Of a DNA stretch of 7,800 nucleotides, positions 1-7,448 are shown one piece after another. The translations under genes were made by a program, and so were the position numbers. The notes below the pieces were generated by a model. The model had not been told where the DNA came from. It made no database searches and was given only the letters and a program-made list of their open reading frames with translations. Origin of the DNA: Desulfobacterales bacterium HSG17 (GTDB taxonomy: Bacteria > Desulfobacterota > Desulfobacteria > Desulfobacterales > Desulfococcaceae); contig JAUCGD010000141.1 in NCBI GenBank assembly GCA_030377945.1, forward strand, positions 1 to 7,800, given 5' to 3'. The number at the start of each line of letters is the position of its first letter. Position 1 is the first letter of the stretch.

Positions 1-44
1 ACTATTGTCTAAAATGGATTGACAGGACGAGCCTTTTTTGTTCA

Positions 45-1424
45 CTATTCAACAATTTTATACTTTTCTCTTTTTCCTGAAGCCACATGCAATTCATTAA
101 TTTCTTCTTTTAATTTGATCATCTTCTTTTCCCGGTCAATGGTGACTTTGCTGAACCGTTCAAGGATCTCCAGATTTTTCTTCATTTCCTGTTCCATTTT
201 TTTGTGTTCGTTTAATGTTGCATTCAATTCCCGTGTGTGCTCCTGAATTCTTTCCTCACGCCTTTTCACCTTGTCTATATAATACATGAAACTATAAGCC
301 ATATCGCTTATTTCGTCAGAACCGGAAGTGGATATGGGTTGGGGCTCACCGGCCACATGGGAACGCATAGCAATCTGCAATTTTTTCATGCGTTTGACGA
401 TACGCCGGTTTATAAAAATCAATAATCCCACCAGTCCGGCAATGCAGATGATGCTTATCGAACTCAATAACCAACGTAATTGAACGCTGATCCGGTTCAT
501 TTCCATCGCCTTTGTTTTAGCACCGTTGTTAAGCCGAGCCGACAATTCCCCCACCTGGTCAATCAAGCGATCCATTACCGCCAGACTCTTTATGGCGGTT
601 CTGATTTGAAGGCCAAGTTGAATCTGTTCTAATTTTTCATGGAAAAGAGGCTGATATCTTCGCATTTTTTCCAGTATAATATTGATCTGAAGTCTTAAGA
701 CTGCGTCGGTCCGGTTGATGTTCGTTTCAACTATATCCAACTGCTCTTTGAAAATATTCTGATTTTCTATTACATGCTTCGGGTCTTTGGTTGCCATGGA
801 GGCGATAAGCAACTCTGTACTCCTGAGCATAGCCATGAGCAACTGTGGCCAGTCCGGGTTTTTATCATGGGATTCGCCTAACATCATACCTAGGGATTCA
901 ATGCGGCGGTATATGTCCTCAAGCGCTTTGACATGCCTTAGCTGGAGTTCTTCCGCAATGCTCCGCCGTTGAACCAGAGATCTCAAGTGTTCAAGTTGGC
1001 GGTCCATGATTTTAATGCTGTTTCTGACGGTATCCAACTCTTTCGACTCCATCAGGGAAGGCTCTATCTTGTTTATGGTAGCAATCAATTCATCACGCAA
1101 TTGACGCAGCTGGTATGCTGTGGATGCGATATTGAAGGGTTCATGCATGCTGGGCAGATCACGGGCCCGGCTATCAATAGTTCGCGCCAGATCGGTCAAA
1201 TGGAGTGCTTCCTCGATGGTTGGTATCACCTGATGGGTGATGCTGCCAAAGTTCGAGGAAATTATACTGAAGATGATTGACGCGAAAACAGCAGTTAATA
1301 TCGCCACCCCGGCCATGCATAAAAGGCCGGTACGAAGCGTAAAAAAAATGCCCCACCTGGTTTGAGCGATAGGACTGGAAGTATTTGACTCCCTGTTATC
1401 CTGGGCTACTGGTGACTTAATCAT
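45..1424 (-). CDS. Kinase-less membrane receptor: two TM segments, long helical periplasmic domain, HAMP and C-terminal coiled coil (TorS-sensor-like)
   Basis: From ATG 1424 the protein has 459 residues. A short cytoplasmic N-terminus precedes TM1 (about 31-55). About 260 periplasmic residues follow, which look almost wholly helical and rich in charged heptad-like stretches, with no recognisable binding fold. TM2 (about 317-339) leads to a HAMP linker (about 340-394, with the conserved DEIS motif) and a long coiled coil (about 385-445). The protein then ends near EKYKIVE. There is no HisKA, HATPase_c, methyl-accepting, GGDEF or other output domain. The arrangement matches the input half of TorS-type sensors, whose helical periplasmic domain docks a binding protein (TorT). 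The BMP protein gene immediately upstream fits that role. The closing region REKKMIKLKEEINEL resembles a C-terminal segment I recall from delta-proteobacterial sensors that sit next to a separate hybrid kinase; this is from memory. Whether a partner kinase lies downstream cannot be seen, since only 44 bases remain. Confidence 0.85.
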   Translation of the reverse strand: MIKSPVAQDNRESNTSSPIAQTRWGIFFTLRTGLLCMAGVAILTAVFASIIFSIISSNFGSITHQVIPTIEEALHLTDLARTIDSRARDLPSMHEPFNIASTAYQLRQLRDELIATINKIEPSLMESKELDTVRNSIKIMDRQLEHLRSLVQRRSIAEELQLRHVKALEDIYRRIESLGMMLGESHDKNPDWPQLLMAMLRSTELLIASMATKDPKHVIENQNIFKEQLDIVETNINRTDAVLRLQINIILEKMRRYQPLFHEKLEQIQLGLQIRTAIKSLAVMDRLIDQVGELSARLNNGAKTKAMEMNRISVQLRWLLSSISIICIAGLVGLLIFINRRIVKRMKKLQIAMRSHVAGEPQPISTSGSDEISDMAYSFMYYIDKVKRREERIQEHTRELNATLNEHKKMEQEMKKNLEILERFSKVTIDREKKMIKLKEEINELHVASGKREKYKIVE

Positions 1425-1432
1425 GGCCTGAT

Positions 1433-1437
1433 TCCTC
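1433..1437 (-). promoter_or_regulatory. Ribosome binding site that decides the HAMP-receptor start
   Basis: GAGGA on the minus strand lies 8 bases before the ATG at 1424. The upstream in-frame ATGs at 1517 and 1463 overlap the end of the BMP gene and have no comparable Shine-Dalgarno sequence. The 1424 start also removes the overlap and leaves a 25-base spacer after the BMP stop codon. Confidence 0.6.
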
Positions 1438-1449
1438 AAAATACTGTCC

Positions 1450-2493
1450 TTATTCGGCTGCATACGGACCAAAATTATAATACGGGCATGCTTCGGAATT
1501 CTTGTATACATGCACATCTATTTGATCTGAAATAATTTTAAAAGAAAGGGCATCCATCCGAGTCTGCATGGCCTGGTTCACCAAAACAATATTGTGTTTA
1601 TCCAAAGCCCAACTGATGGCGCCTTCTTTGAGTCCCAGCCGCTGATAACCGGATTGCCAGGCTCTGTCCGCAGCTTGAGACAGGGCCGTAAAAACTACCA
1701 CATCCAGGCGTTTGAGCATGGATGTCAATACAAAACCGGGTGCAAGGCTATTCTGGTTGCTGTCCACACCAATGGCATAAATCTCAGTGTCTGCGGCTGC
1801 CCGGATAACCCCGGTACCTGTTAATCCAGCGGCGTGAAAGACTACATCAATGCCATCCTGGATCAATTCCCGGGTCAGAGCGTACCCGCGGTCCGGATCA
1901 ACCCATGCCTGGGAGGTTGTTCCGGTCATGACTACCCGGACTTGTATGTCAGAGTTATATTGCAAGGCTCCTTGGGCATAGGCGCAACCGAATTTACGAA
2001 TCATTTCGCAATCCATGCCACCCACAAACCCGATTTTGCCGGTTTTAGATACCATAGCAGCTATATATCCCATTAGAAAGGATCCTTCTTCTTCACGAAA
2101 CACAATAGACTGAACATTTTCTGCTTCGATTATATCGTCAATAATGATGAAATGTTTGTCCGGATGTTTTGGTGCTAATTCCCGAATCGCAGAACCAAAT
2201 GAAAAACCGATGCAGACAATCGGATCAAAGCCCTTTTCAATAGCTTTGGTCACTAACCTGTCAAAACCTGATTCGAGCTTCATCTTATCATTATCGGGTG
2301 TAATAATGGCTACCTCAATGCTTTTGAATTTTTCAAAAGACAAAACACCGTTATAAGCTGCCCCTATGAAACTTTTGTCGTCCAGTTTCGAGGTGTCGAA
2401 TACTACAACCGGTTTAAATGCCATTAGCATTTTGGGAATGCTCATCAACAAAAAAGCCAACAGTATCATTTCCATCTTTTTTTTTGAACGCAT
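1450..2493 (-). CDS. BMP/PnrA-family periplasmic substrate-binding protein, probably a sensory accessory rather than a transporter subunit
   Basis: With the start at 2493 this is a 347-residue secreted protein of the BMP (Bmp/PnrA/TmpC, nucleoside-binding) family. The first 24 residues are a signal peptide: RSKKK, then a hydrophobic MILLAFLLMSIP, then a cut near MLMA-F. There is no lipobox Cys, so it should be soluble in the periplasm. Family landmarks in order are DDKSF (about 38), FREEEGSFLMGYIAAMVSKT (132-151), GFVGGM (155), AAGLTGTG (221) and GVDSNQ (242), covering both lobes of the fold at normal length. The start at 2493 is chosen because AGGA lies 9 bases upstream and it gives a clean signal peptide. 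ATG 2529 would add 12 residues, has a poorer ribosome binding site and is the alternative. No permease or ATPase gene is adjacent; the next gene, 25 bases downstream, is a membrane receptor. That context suggests a TorT- or LuxP-like ligand presenter. Family members bind purine nucleosides, but the ligand here is not determined. Confidence 0.9.
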   Translation of the reverse strand: MRSKKKMEMILLAFLLMSIPKMLMAFKPVVVFDTSKLDDKSFIGAAYNGVLSFEKFKSIEVAIITPDNDKMKLESGFDRLVTKAIEKGFDPIVCIGFSFGSAIRELAPKHPDKHFIIIDDIIEAENVQSIVFREEEGSFLMGYIAAMVSKTGKIGFVGGMDCEMIRKFGCAYAQGALQYNSDIQVRVVMTGTTSQAWVDPDRGYALTRELIQDGIDVVFHAAGLTGTGVIRAAADTEIYAIGVDSNQNSLAPGFVLTSMLKRLDVVVFTALSQAADRAWQSGYQRLGLKEGAISWALDKHNIVLVNQAMQTRMDALSFKIISDQIDVHVYKNSEACPYYNFGPYAAE

Positions 2494-2574
2494 GATATTT
2501 TTTCCTGCTGCTATGAATTTTTCAAGCATAACAATAATCTCTGATTTTTACCAATGACCTCAAACCACATAAAA

Positions 2575-2603
2575 TATGTTTTAAGCATTCAGGTTAAAAC
2601 ATA
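2575..2603. repeat. Perfect 10-bp inverted repeat, operator-like
   Basis: TATGTTTTAA at 2575-2584 and its exact reverse complement TTAAAACATA at 2594-2603 are separated by 9 bases (GCATTCAGG). The right arm overlaps the proposed -10 box of the BMP-gene promoter, and the rest falls across the expected transcription start, a typical position for a repressor site. There is no GC-rich stem and no U-tract, so it does not look like an intrinsic terminator. The regulator that would bind it is unknown. Confidence 0.45.
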
Positions 2604-2628
2604 CTAAATTAATTTTATTTTTTATCAA
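2601..2628 (-). promoter_or_regulatory. Candidate sigma-70-type promoter for the BMP protein / HAMP receptor genes
   Basis: Read on the minus strand, TTGATA (2628-2623; 5 of 6 to the -35 consensus) is followed after 16 bases by TAGTAT (2606-2601; 4 of 6 to the -10 consensus). It lies about 110 bases upstream of the preferred BMP-protein start, in very AT-rich DNA after the upstream kinase and relic. The site makes sense as the start of a separate transcription unit, but such matches arise easily in AT-rich sequence. Confidence 0.35.
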
Positions 2629-2658
2629 TTCAGAGTCTACCCTTAAGTGCCAACAAAA

Positions 2659-2715
2659 TCAAGTCTGAAGCAGAGCAGAAAGCATAGAAATGTCTTTTTC
2701 ATTCATCTGATACAT
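2659..2715 (-). CDS. Possible 18-residue small ORF with a strong ribosome binding site
   Basis: An ATG at 2715 follows GGAGG (2723-2727 on the plus strand as CCTCC) with a 7-base gap, an excellent Shine-Dalgarno arrangement. The frame reads MYQMNEKDISMLSALLQT and stops at TGA. It overlaps the end of the receiver relic in another frame. The peptide has no recognisable domain and no obvious signal or membrane segment. It could be a real leader or small protein, or the out-of-frame tail of the same decayed gene as the relic. The only support is the ribosome binding site, so the call is weak. Confidence 0.25.
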   Translation of the reverse strand: MYQMNEKDISMLSALLQT

Positions 2716-2921
2716 AATGCATCCTCCACAGATCCGGAAGAAAGTCCGTCCATTTCGGGCATATGCACATCCATGAGAATGAAGTCATGGGTTTCCCGCT
2801 GAAACGCATCAACTGCTTCACGTCCGTTTCTCGCTTCGATAACCGTATGCCCCTGCTGCTCGTTTCCTACAAAAACCGAATTCGTCATCTTGTTTATTAC
2901 GGTATTGAGAAACTCAATCAT
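2703..2921 (-). pseudogene. Receiver-domain relic (central part of a response regulator receiver only)
   Basis: This frame opens at ATG 2921, just after the hybrid kinase stop, and ends in TGA after 72 codons. Only about 40 residues, from EQQGHTVIEARNG to MDVHMPEMDGL, are receiver-like. They cover strand 2 to strand 3 and include the would-be acceptor Asp. The first strand with its acidic pair is missing, as are strands 4 and 5 with the Thr and Lys, so it cannot fold as a working receiver. By hand alignment the core matches the upstream kinase's receiver at 29 of 40 residues, and 2746-2855 matches 3811-3920 at about 83 of 110 bases, with 37 of the first 40 identical. The flanking residues on both sides (NKMTNSVFVGN and SSGSVEDALCIR) match nothing I recognise. 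I read it as the leftover of a duplicated or deleted hybrid-kinase or regulator gene. A translated small protein is possible but unlikely. Confidence 0.7.
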
Positions 2922-2945
2922 TTTATTAATTATACCCCCGAAATA

Positions 2946-5900
2946 TTATTGAATTTTATCAATTTTCAGCCTCAGGGACAACCCCAGTTTGACAGTTTCA
3001 TCTTTTGCCCCGTCAAAGTCAAACCTATCCACTTGGTGCCTTATGGGATCGACCTGATCCGGGGAAAAGAATCTGTCCAGTTTTTCGATAAAAGGTTCCA
3101 GAGTTTTGTGGTTATACTCTTCAAATGCTATGAGCATGTCACGGAACAACTCCTCCATGACCGGTAATTCCAAAACTTCCCTTGGCTGATCCGGTTCTTT
3201 TTTTTCTGGTTCGATCTGTTTTATGGAGGAGCAGGCAATAGTCATGGCATCTGCAAGGCTTTCAATAAGGTGAATAATTTCGCTATCATCCTTTTTCTGC
3301 CTGAGTGCTATGTCGAGCTTATCTGCAATGGCGTAAACATCGGTAACAGAAAGATTGCCTGCAAGCCCTTTAATAGTGTGAACAAGACGAATCGCATTCT
3401 CCCTTTCATTGTTTTCGATAAACGCCCTTGTCTTTTCCGCAGCGCTTTCATTATCTCTGGCAAAGCTTCGAAGAGCTTTCTTATAAACTTTAACATCTTT
3501 CCAGGTTTGAATCCCTTTTTGCGTATCAATGCCTATTAAATCGGGAATCAGGAGTTCCCGGTTCAAACTCAACAGCTCCTGACTCATGATTTTCGGTTCC
3601 TGTTTACAGGTCCCTGCACCTTTTGGAACCAGTTTTTCCATAATCGCAAATAGTTTCTCAAAATTAACGGGTTTAGCGGCAACAGCATCCATTTCAGCTT
3701 TTATACACACTTCCCGTTCTTCTTTCATCAGGCTGGCCGTAAGTGCCACAATCGGGGTACGGGCATTGGAACCGGCTTCCATTTCACGGATTTTCATTGT
3801 AGCTTTCAGACCGTCCATTTCAGGCATATGAACATCCATGAGAATGATGTCCGGTTTATCCCTTTCAAATGCCCGGACTGCTTCTTTTCCGTTCCTGGCT
3901 ACTATAATGCTGTGCCCCTGTTCTTCAAGACGGATTTTTACCAGCCTGACATTTTCATCAACATCTTCGGCAACCAGGATTTTAAAACAACGGAAATTTT
4001 CTGAAGAAAAATGTCCGTTTTTATCTTCCGGCCTGGTATCAGATGCTTTTATACAGGCAGTAAAATGGAAAACACTGCCTTTTCCCTCCTGGCTTTCAGC
4101 CCAGATTTCTCCGTCCATGAGTTCTGTAAGCTGCCTGGATATGGTGGTCCCCAATCCGGTCCCCCCGAATTTTCGGGAAGTGGAACTGTCGGCCTGTGTA
4201 AAAGGATCAAAAATCATGTTAATTCTGTCGGATGGGATACCGACCCCGGTGTCGGCAACTGAAAAATGAAGGAAATCTTTACGATCTGCAAGGACTGCAC
4301 TTACCGCGATACTGCCTTTTTCAGTAAACTTGACAGCATTGCCCACAAGATTCATGAGGATCTGTTTCAGCCTGCCCGGATCACCGGCAACATAACGGGG
4401 AACATCTTCGTGAATGTCCAGCTCCAGTGTCAGATTTTTTTCCCTGGCCCGGATATCAAAGCTATTCAATGTTTTCTGCATCATCAAAGGCAGGTCAAAG
4501 GGTATTTTTTCCAATTCCAGCTTGCCGCTTTCCAGTTTGCTGACATCCAGGATATCGTTGATAAGATTAAGCAGTGTTTCTGAAGAATTTTGGGCGATAC
4601 TCAGGTAGTTTCTCTGTTTTTCTGAAATATTGGTATCTTCCAGGGACAGGGACAAAAAGCCGATTACCGAGTTCATTGGTGTTCTAATTTCATGGCTCAT
4701 GTTGGCCAGGAAATGGCTTTTGGCCCTGGTGGCATTTTCAGCCTCTTTTTTGGCTTTTTTCAGATCCTCCATCATGTTCTGCATTGCAGCCTGGGCTTTT
4801 ATCCGCTCGCTAACCTCTTTTCCAAGGCCACGGTTCCAGATAACAACAAACAGTATAATCAATACTGCCAAAGTGCTGATCGGAATTGCCCAGATCAGAA
4901 TTTCCTTGATAGTAACCCCGATTTTTATCCCCTGGGATGTCATCCATGTATTTTTTATTGCGGCTTTTTCCTGACTGCTGATATTGTCGAGGGATTTATT
5001 CAGGATATTGACCAGTTCGGGAAGATTCTTGCGTACACCGAAACAAAGATCCATTTTATACCCGGTTATTGATGATATCCTTATATTGTCCAGTGATAAT
5101 TGATGAATCTGATCGTTAACAGTGACCAGGTTGCCGACAAAGGCATCAACTTTGCCGGAATCTACCTGGCGAAGTGCTTGAGTTATTGTTTCAAATATAA
5201 CGAGTTTGAGGTAAGGATGATCTTTACGAATGCGATCTTCGGTATAGTAATCTTTGATTACCCCGACACGGTATCTCTCAAGTTCCTTGAAACTGCTGAC
5301 AAAAGGAATTTTTCGATGTGCCGCAATGACCACGGGAAAAGAGATGTATGGTTTGGTGAAGATCATGTACTCCCTGCGCTGTAGTGTGGGTACGACAGCA
5401 GGCAAAACATCAATTTCCCCTTTTTTCATCCTGGCTATGACCTGTGACCAAGTAAGGCCGGGTATCGGGATCATTTTAATACCCAGTTGATTCCTGACGG
5501 CATCAACGATACCCGAAGCAATACCGGAATATTTACCGACCGGGTCGGTAAACTCAAATGGCGGCCAGGCAGGATCAATACCGAGTTTCAGCTTTGGGTG
5601 ATTATCTATCCATTTTTTTCCCTGGGCAGAAAAGACGGAATCCGTATTATCATCCGAAGTGCTCTTGGTTACGGTCAGCCAGCGTTGGCGAAGAACCTGA
5701 ATTTCATCCGGGGAAACGGCATCCATGCCTTTCTGAAGTATGCCATGCAAAAGTGTTTTATCCTTTGCAACACCGAAACAGAGCCTGCTTTCTTTAAAAT
5801 ATTTCATAAGACTTTCATTGCTTATCCTGACACTGGGAATATAGTTAACTTTGAGCATGTGTGCTATCGTACCGAAAGTGCCGACATAAGCATCGGCTTT

Positions 5901-7403
5901 TCCTAAGGACACACTCTTTAAACCTGCTAAAACGCTGTCAACCCTGACCGGTTGAATACCGGGATAATGCTTCTTGATGATTGTTGCTGTTGCATATCCG
6001 TCTATAATCGCCACTCTTTTACCTTCCAGGTCCTCAATGGTATTCAACCCCGTGCTTTTATCATGTACGACAAGGACGGAAGGGTTGGTTATATAAGGAG
6101 ATGTAAACAACATGAAATCATGACGTTCGGGAATATCAGCCACAGCCGGCAGGATATCCAGTTCCTTACTTTTGAATTTTTCAAGAAGTTCTCCCCATTT
6201 AAATCCGTTGATGAACTCCAGCTCTATTCCGATTTTTTCAGCAGTCAGCTTTATCAGATCTATGGAAAAGCCTTTGGGTTCACCATTTTTTGCAAAATCA
6301 AAAGGAGGCCAGTCCGTCTCATTTGCAACCAGCAATGGCGCATCCAGATTTTCCAGCCATGCTTTTTCGTCAGGAGTGAACGGCAAATCCTTTTTTCCGA
6401 TATATTGAGAACATTTGTAAATAAATCCGCAGGGATTTATCTGCGACTTGATCAGGCCGATACGTTTATAAAACTGTGCTATCCGTTCATATCGATAGGG
6501 TGTCACAAAACCCAGCGGGATAATTTCAGGCAGGATCATCATTTCCGTCATCCTGGCTTCAAAAAGCAATTTTTGGCGATCCAGCTTTGGATTATATTCA
6601 CGGATAATAAGATCCGTGATTTCAGCCTGGTGTTTCAGCGCATAATCCCATCCCCTGAGTGTTGCGCGGATCATTTTTTCAACCCGCTCTGGATGATTTT
6701 GAATTTCGTCTTCGGATGTAAAAAGGTTGTCTCCATAGAAATCAATGCCGTAATTTCTAGGATCAATGATATTCACCGCCACATTACGCTGCTTGTAGTA
6801 ATAGGGTTGATCCGTCAAATAAGCAGAAAGCACATCCACCTTCCCGCTTATAAGGTCATCGTAAATGTATGAATACGGTACAGGGGTGATATTTTCCATG
6901 GAGCCCAGTGTGTCCAGCAGCATGGCTTGAAGCGGTGCATCACCACCCTTGATATCGAACATTATCCTTTTACCGATAAATTTGTCCGGGCTGATAATAC
7001 CTGAACCTTTAAGGGAAAGGAAAACCAGTGGAGAATGTTGAAAAATCTGTTTTAATAAGACCACCGGTTTGCCTTGTGCCAAGTCCAGCAATAAAGCTGT
7101 ATCAGACAAACCATACCGAGCCTCACCGTCCAAAACCGTTTGGACATGCTGAACATGATTTTTTTTAATATCACGTTCATTAATAGTGACTTCCAGGCCC
7201 TCTTTGGTATAATAGCCTTTTGCCTTGGCAGCGTAATAACCGGCAAACTGAAAAGAATGCAGAAATTTTAATTGCAGAACAACATGTTCGGGCTTTTCAG
7301 CGGCATTGACAAAAGCGTTTGAAAAGAAGATGCAAAAAAAACAAAATAAAATCAGCATATATTTGCAGTGTCTCATTATAGCCTTTCCAGTTGATGTTCT
7401 CAT
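2946..7403 (-). CDS. BvgS-like hybrid sensor histidine kinase with three periplasmic solute-binding domains (NMT1 + 2x SBP_bac_3), HisKA, HATPase_c, Rec and HPt
   Basis: This 1485-residue inner-membrane phosphorelay kinase should sense small solutes in the periplasm. A signal peptide (about 1-35, ending VNA-AEK) precedes an NMT1/THI5-like domain (about 38-310; FAGYYAAKAKGYYTKEGLEV). Two SBP_bac_3-type domains follow (about 355-577 and 605-822), each with a WPPF-F motif, an Arg before a TSPYI/TKPYI motif (R427; R676 or R677) and G-K-x-D-A (D504, D753). The single membrane segment is about 833-857, followed by a coiled coil with no PAS domain. Kinase residues: His904 in MSHEIRTPMN, N-box N1022, DTGVGIP at 1051, GTGLG at 1081. 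The receiver (about 1141-1257) has E1146/D1147, acceptor D1190, T1222 and K1244. HPt His1342 lies in VHTIKGLAGN. Residues after 1400 form an unassigned, probably helical tail. ATG 7403 has AAGGTGG just upstream; ATG 7376, with GGAAAGG 5 bases away and a tidier signal peptide, is also possible. The ligands are unknown. Confidence 0.96.
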   Translation of the reverse strand: MRTSTGKAIMRHCKYMLILFCFFCIFFSNAFVNAAEKPEHVVLQLKFLHSFQFAGYYAAKAKGYYTKEGLEVTINERDIKKNHVQHVQTVLDGEARYGLSDTALLLDLAQGKPVVLLKQIFQHSPLVFLSLKGSGIISPDKFIGKRIMFDIKGGDAPLQAMLLDTLGSMENITPVPYSYIYDDLISGKVDVLSAYLTDQPYYYKQRNVAVNIIDPRNYGIDFYGDNLFTSEDEIQNHPERVEKMIRATLRGWDYALKHQAEITDLIIREYNPKLDRQKLLFEARMTEMMILPEIIPLGFVTPYRYERIAQFYKRIGLIKSQINPCGFIYKCSQYIGKKDLPFTPDEKAWLENLDAPLLVANETDWPPFDFAKNGEPKGFSIDLIKLTAEKIGIELEFINGFKWGELLEKFKSKELDILPAVADIPERHDFMLFTSPYITNPSVLVVHDKSTGLNTIEDLEGKRVAIIDGYATATIIKKHYPGIQPVRVDSVLAGLKSVSLGKADAYVGTFGTIAHMLKVNYIPSVRISNESLMKYFKESRLCFGVAKDKTLLHGILQKGMDAVSPDEIQVLRQRWLTVTKSTSDDNTDSVFSAQGKKWIDNHPKLKLGIDPAWPPFEFTDPVGKYSGIASGIVDAVRNQLGIKMIPIPGLTWSQVIARMKKGEIDVLPAVVPTLQRREYMIFTKPYISFPVVIAAHRKIPFVSSFKELERYRVGVIKDYYTEDRIRKDHPYLKLVIFETITQALRQVDSGKVDAFVGNLVTVNDQIHQLSLDNIRISSITGYKMDLCFGVRKNLPELVNILNKSLDNISSQEKAAIKNTWMTSQGIKIGVTIKEILIWAIPISTLAVLIILFVVIWNRGLGKEVSERIKAQAAMQNMMEDLKKAKKEAENATRAKSHFLANMSHEIRTPMNSVIGFLSLSLEDTNISEKQRNYLSIAQNSSETLLNLINDILDVSKLESGKLELEKIPFDLPLMMQKTLNSFDIRAREKNLTLELDIHEDVPRYVAGDPGRLKQILMNLVGNAVKFTEKGSIAVSAVLADRKDFLHFSVADTGVGIPSDRINMIFDPFTQADSSTSRKFGGTGLGTTISRQLTELMDGEIWAESQEGKGSVFHFTACIKASDTRPEDKNGHFSSENFRCFKILVAEDVDENVRLVKIRLEEQGHSIIVARNGKEAVRAFERDKPDIILMDVHMPEMDGLKATMKIREMEAGSNARTPIVALTASLMKEEREVCIKAEMDAVAAKPVNFEKLFAIMEKLVPKGAGTCKQEPKIMSQELLSLNRELLIPDLIGIDTQKGIQTWKDVKVYKKALRSFARDNESAAEKTRAFIENNERENAIRLVHTIKGLAGNLSVTDVYAIADKLDIALRQKKDDSEIIHLIESLADAMTIACSSIKQIEPEKKEPDQPREVLELPVMEELFRDMLIAFEEYNHKTLEPFIEKLDRFFSPDQVDPIRHQVDRFDFDGAKDETVKLGLSLRLKIDKIQ

Positions 7404-7448
7404 ATGCCACCTTGCCTTGTCGATGTATTAATAAATTGTTTCAATGCT

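Noticed and set aside
1450..1517. Longer start (ATG 1517) for the HAMP receptor, overlapping the BMP gene by 68 bases
   Set aside because: There is no Shine-Dalgarno sequence before ATG 1517 or ATG 1463, whereas ATG 1424 has GAGGA at 8 bases and avoids the overlap.
2575..2603. Intrinsic terminator interpretation of the inverted repeat
   Set aside because: The stem is almost all A/T and no T-run follows on either strand at the right distance, so an operator-like site is more plausible.
3838..4269. 143-codon open frame on the plus strand
   Set aside because: It lies antisense to the receiver and ATPase domains of the kinase, whose motifs are intact; the plus-strand product has no family features.
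5952..6872. 306-codon open frame on the plus strand
   Set aside because: It is fully antisense to the periplasmic domains of the hybrid kinase. The peptide is Cys- and aromatic-rich with no recognisable domain, and the minus-strand frame is clearly coding.
7052..7246. 64-codon minus-strand frame inside the NMT1 domain region
   Set aside because: It is an out-of-frame shadow of the hybrid kinase gene with no distinct features.
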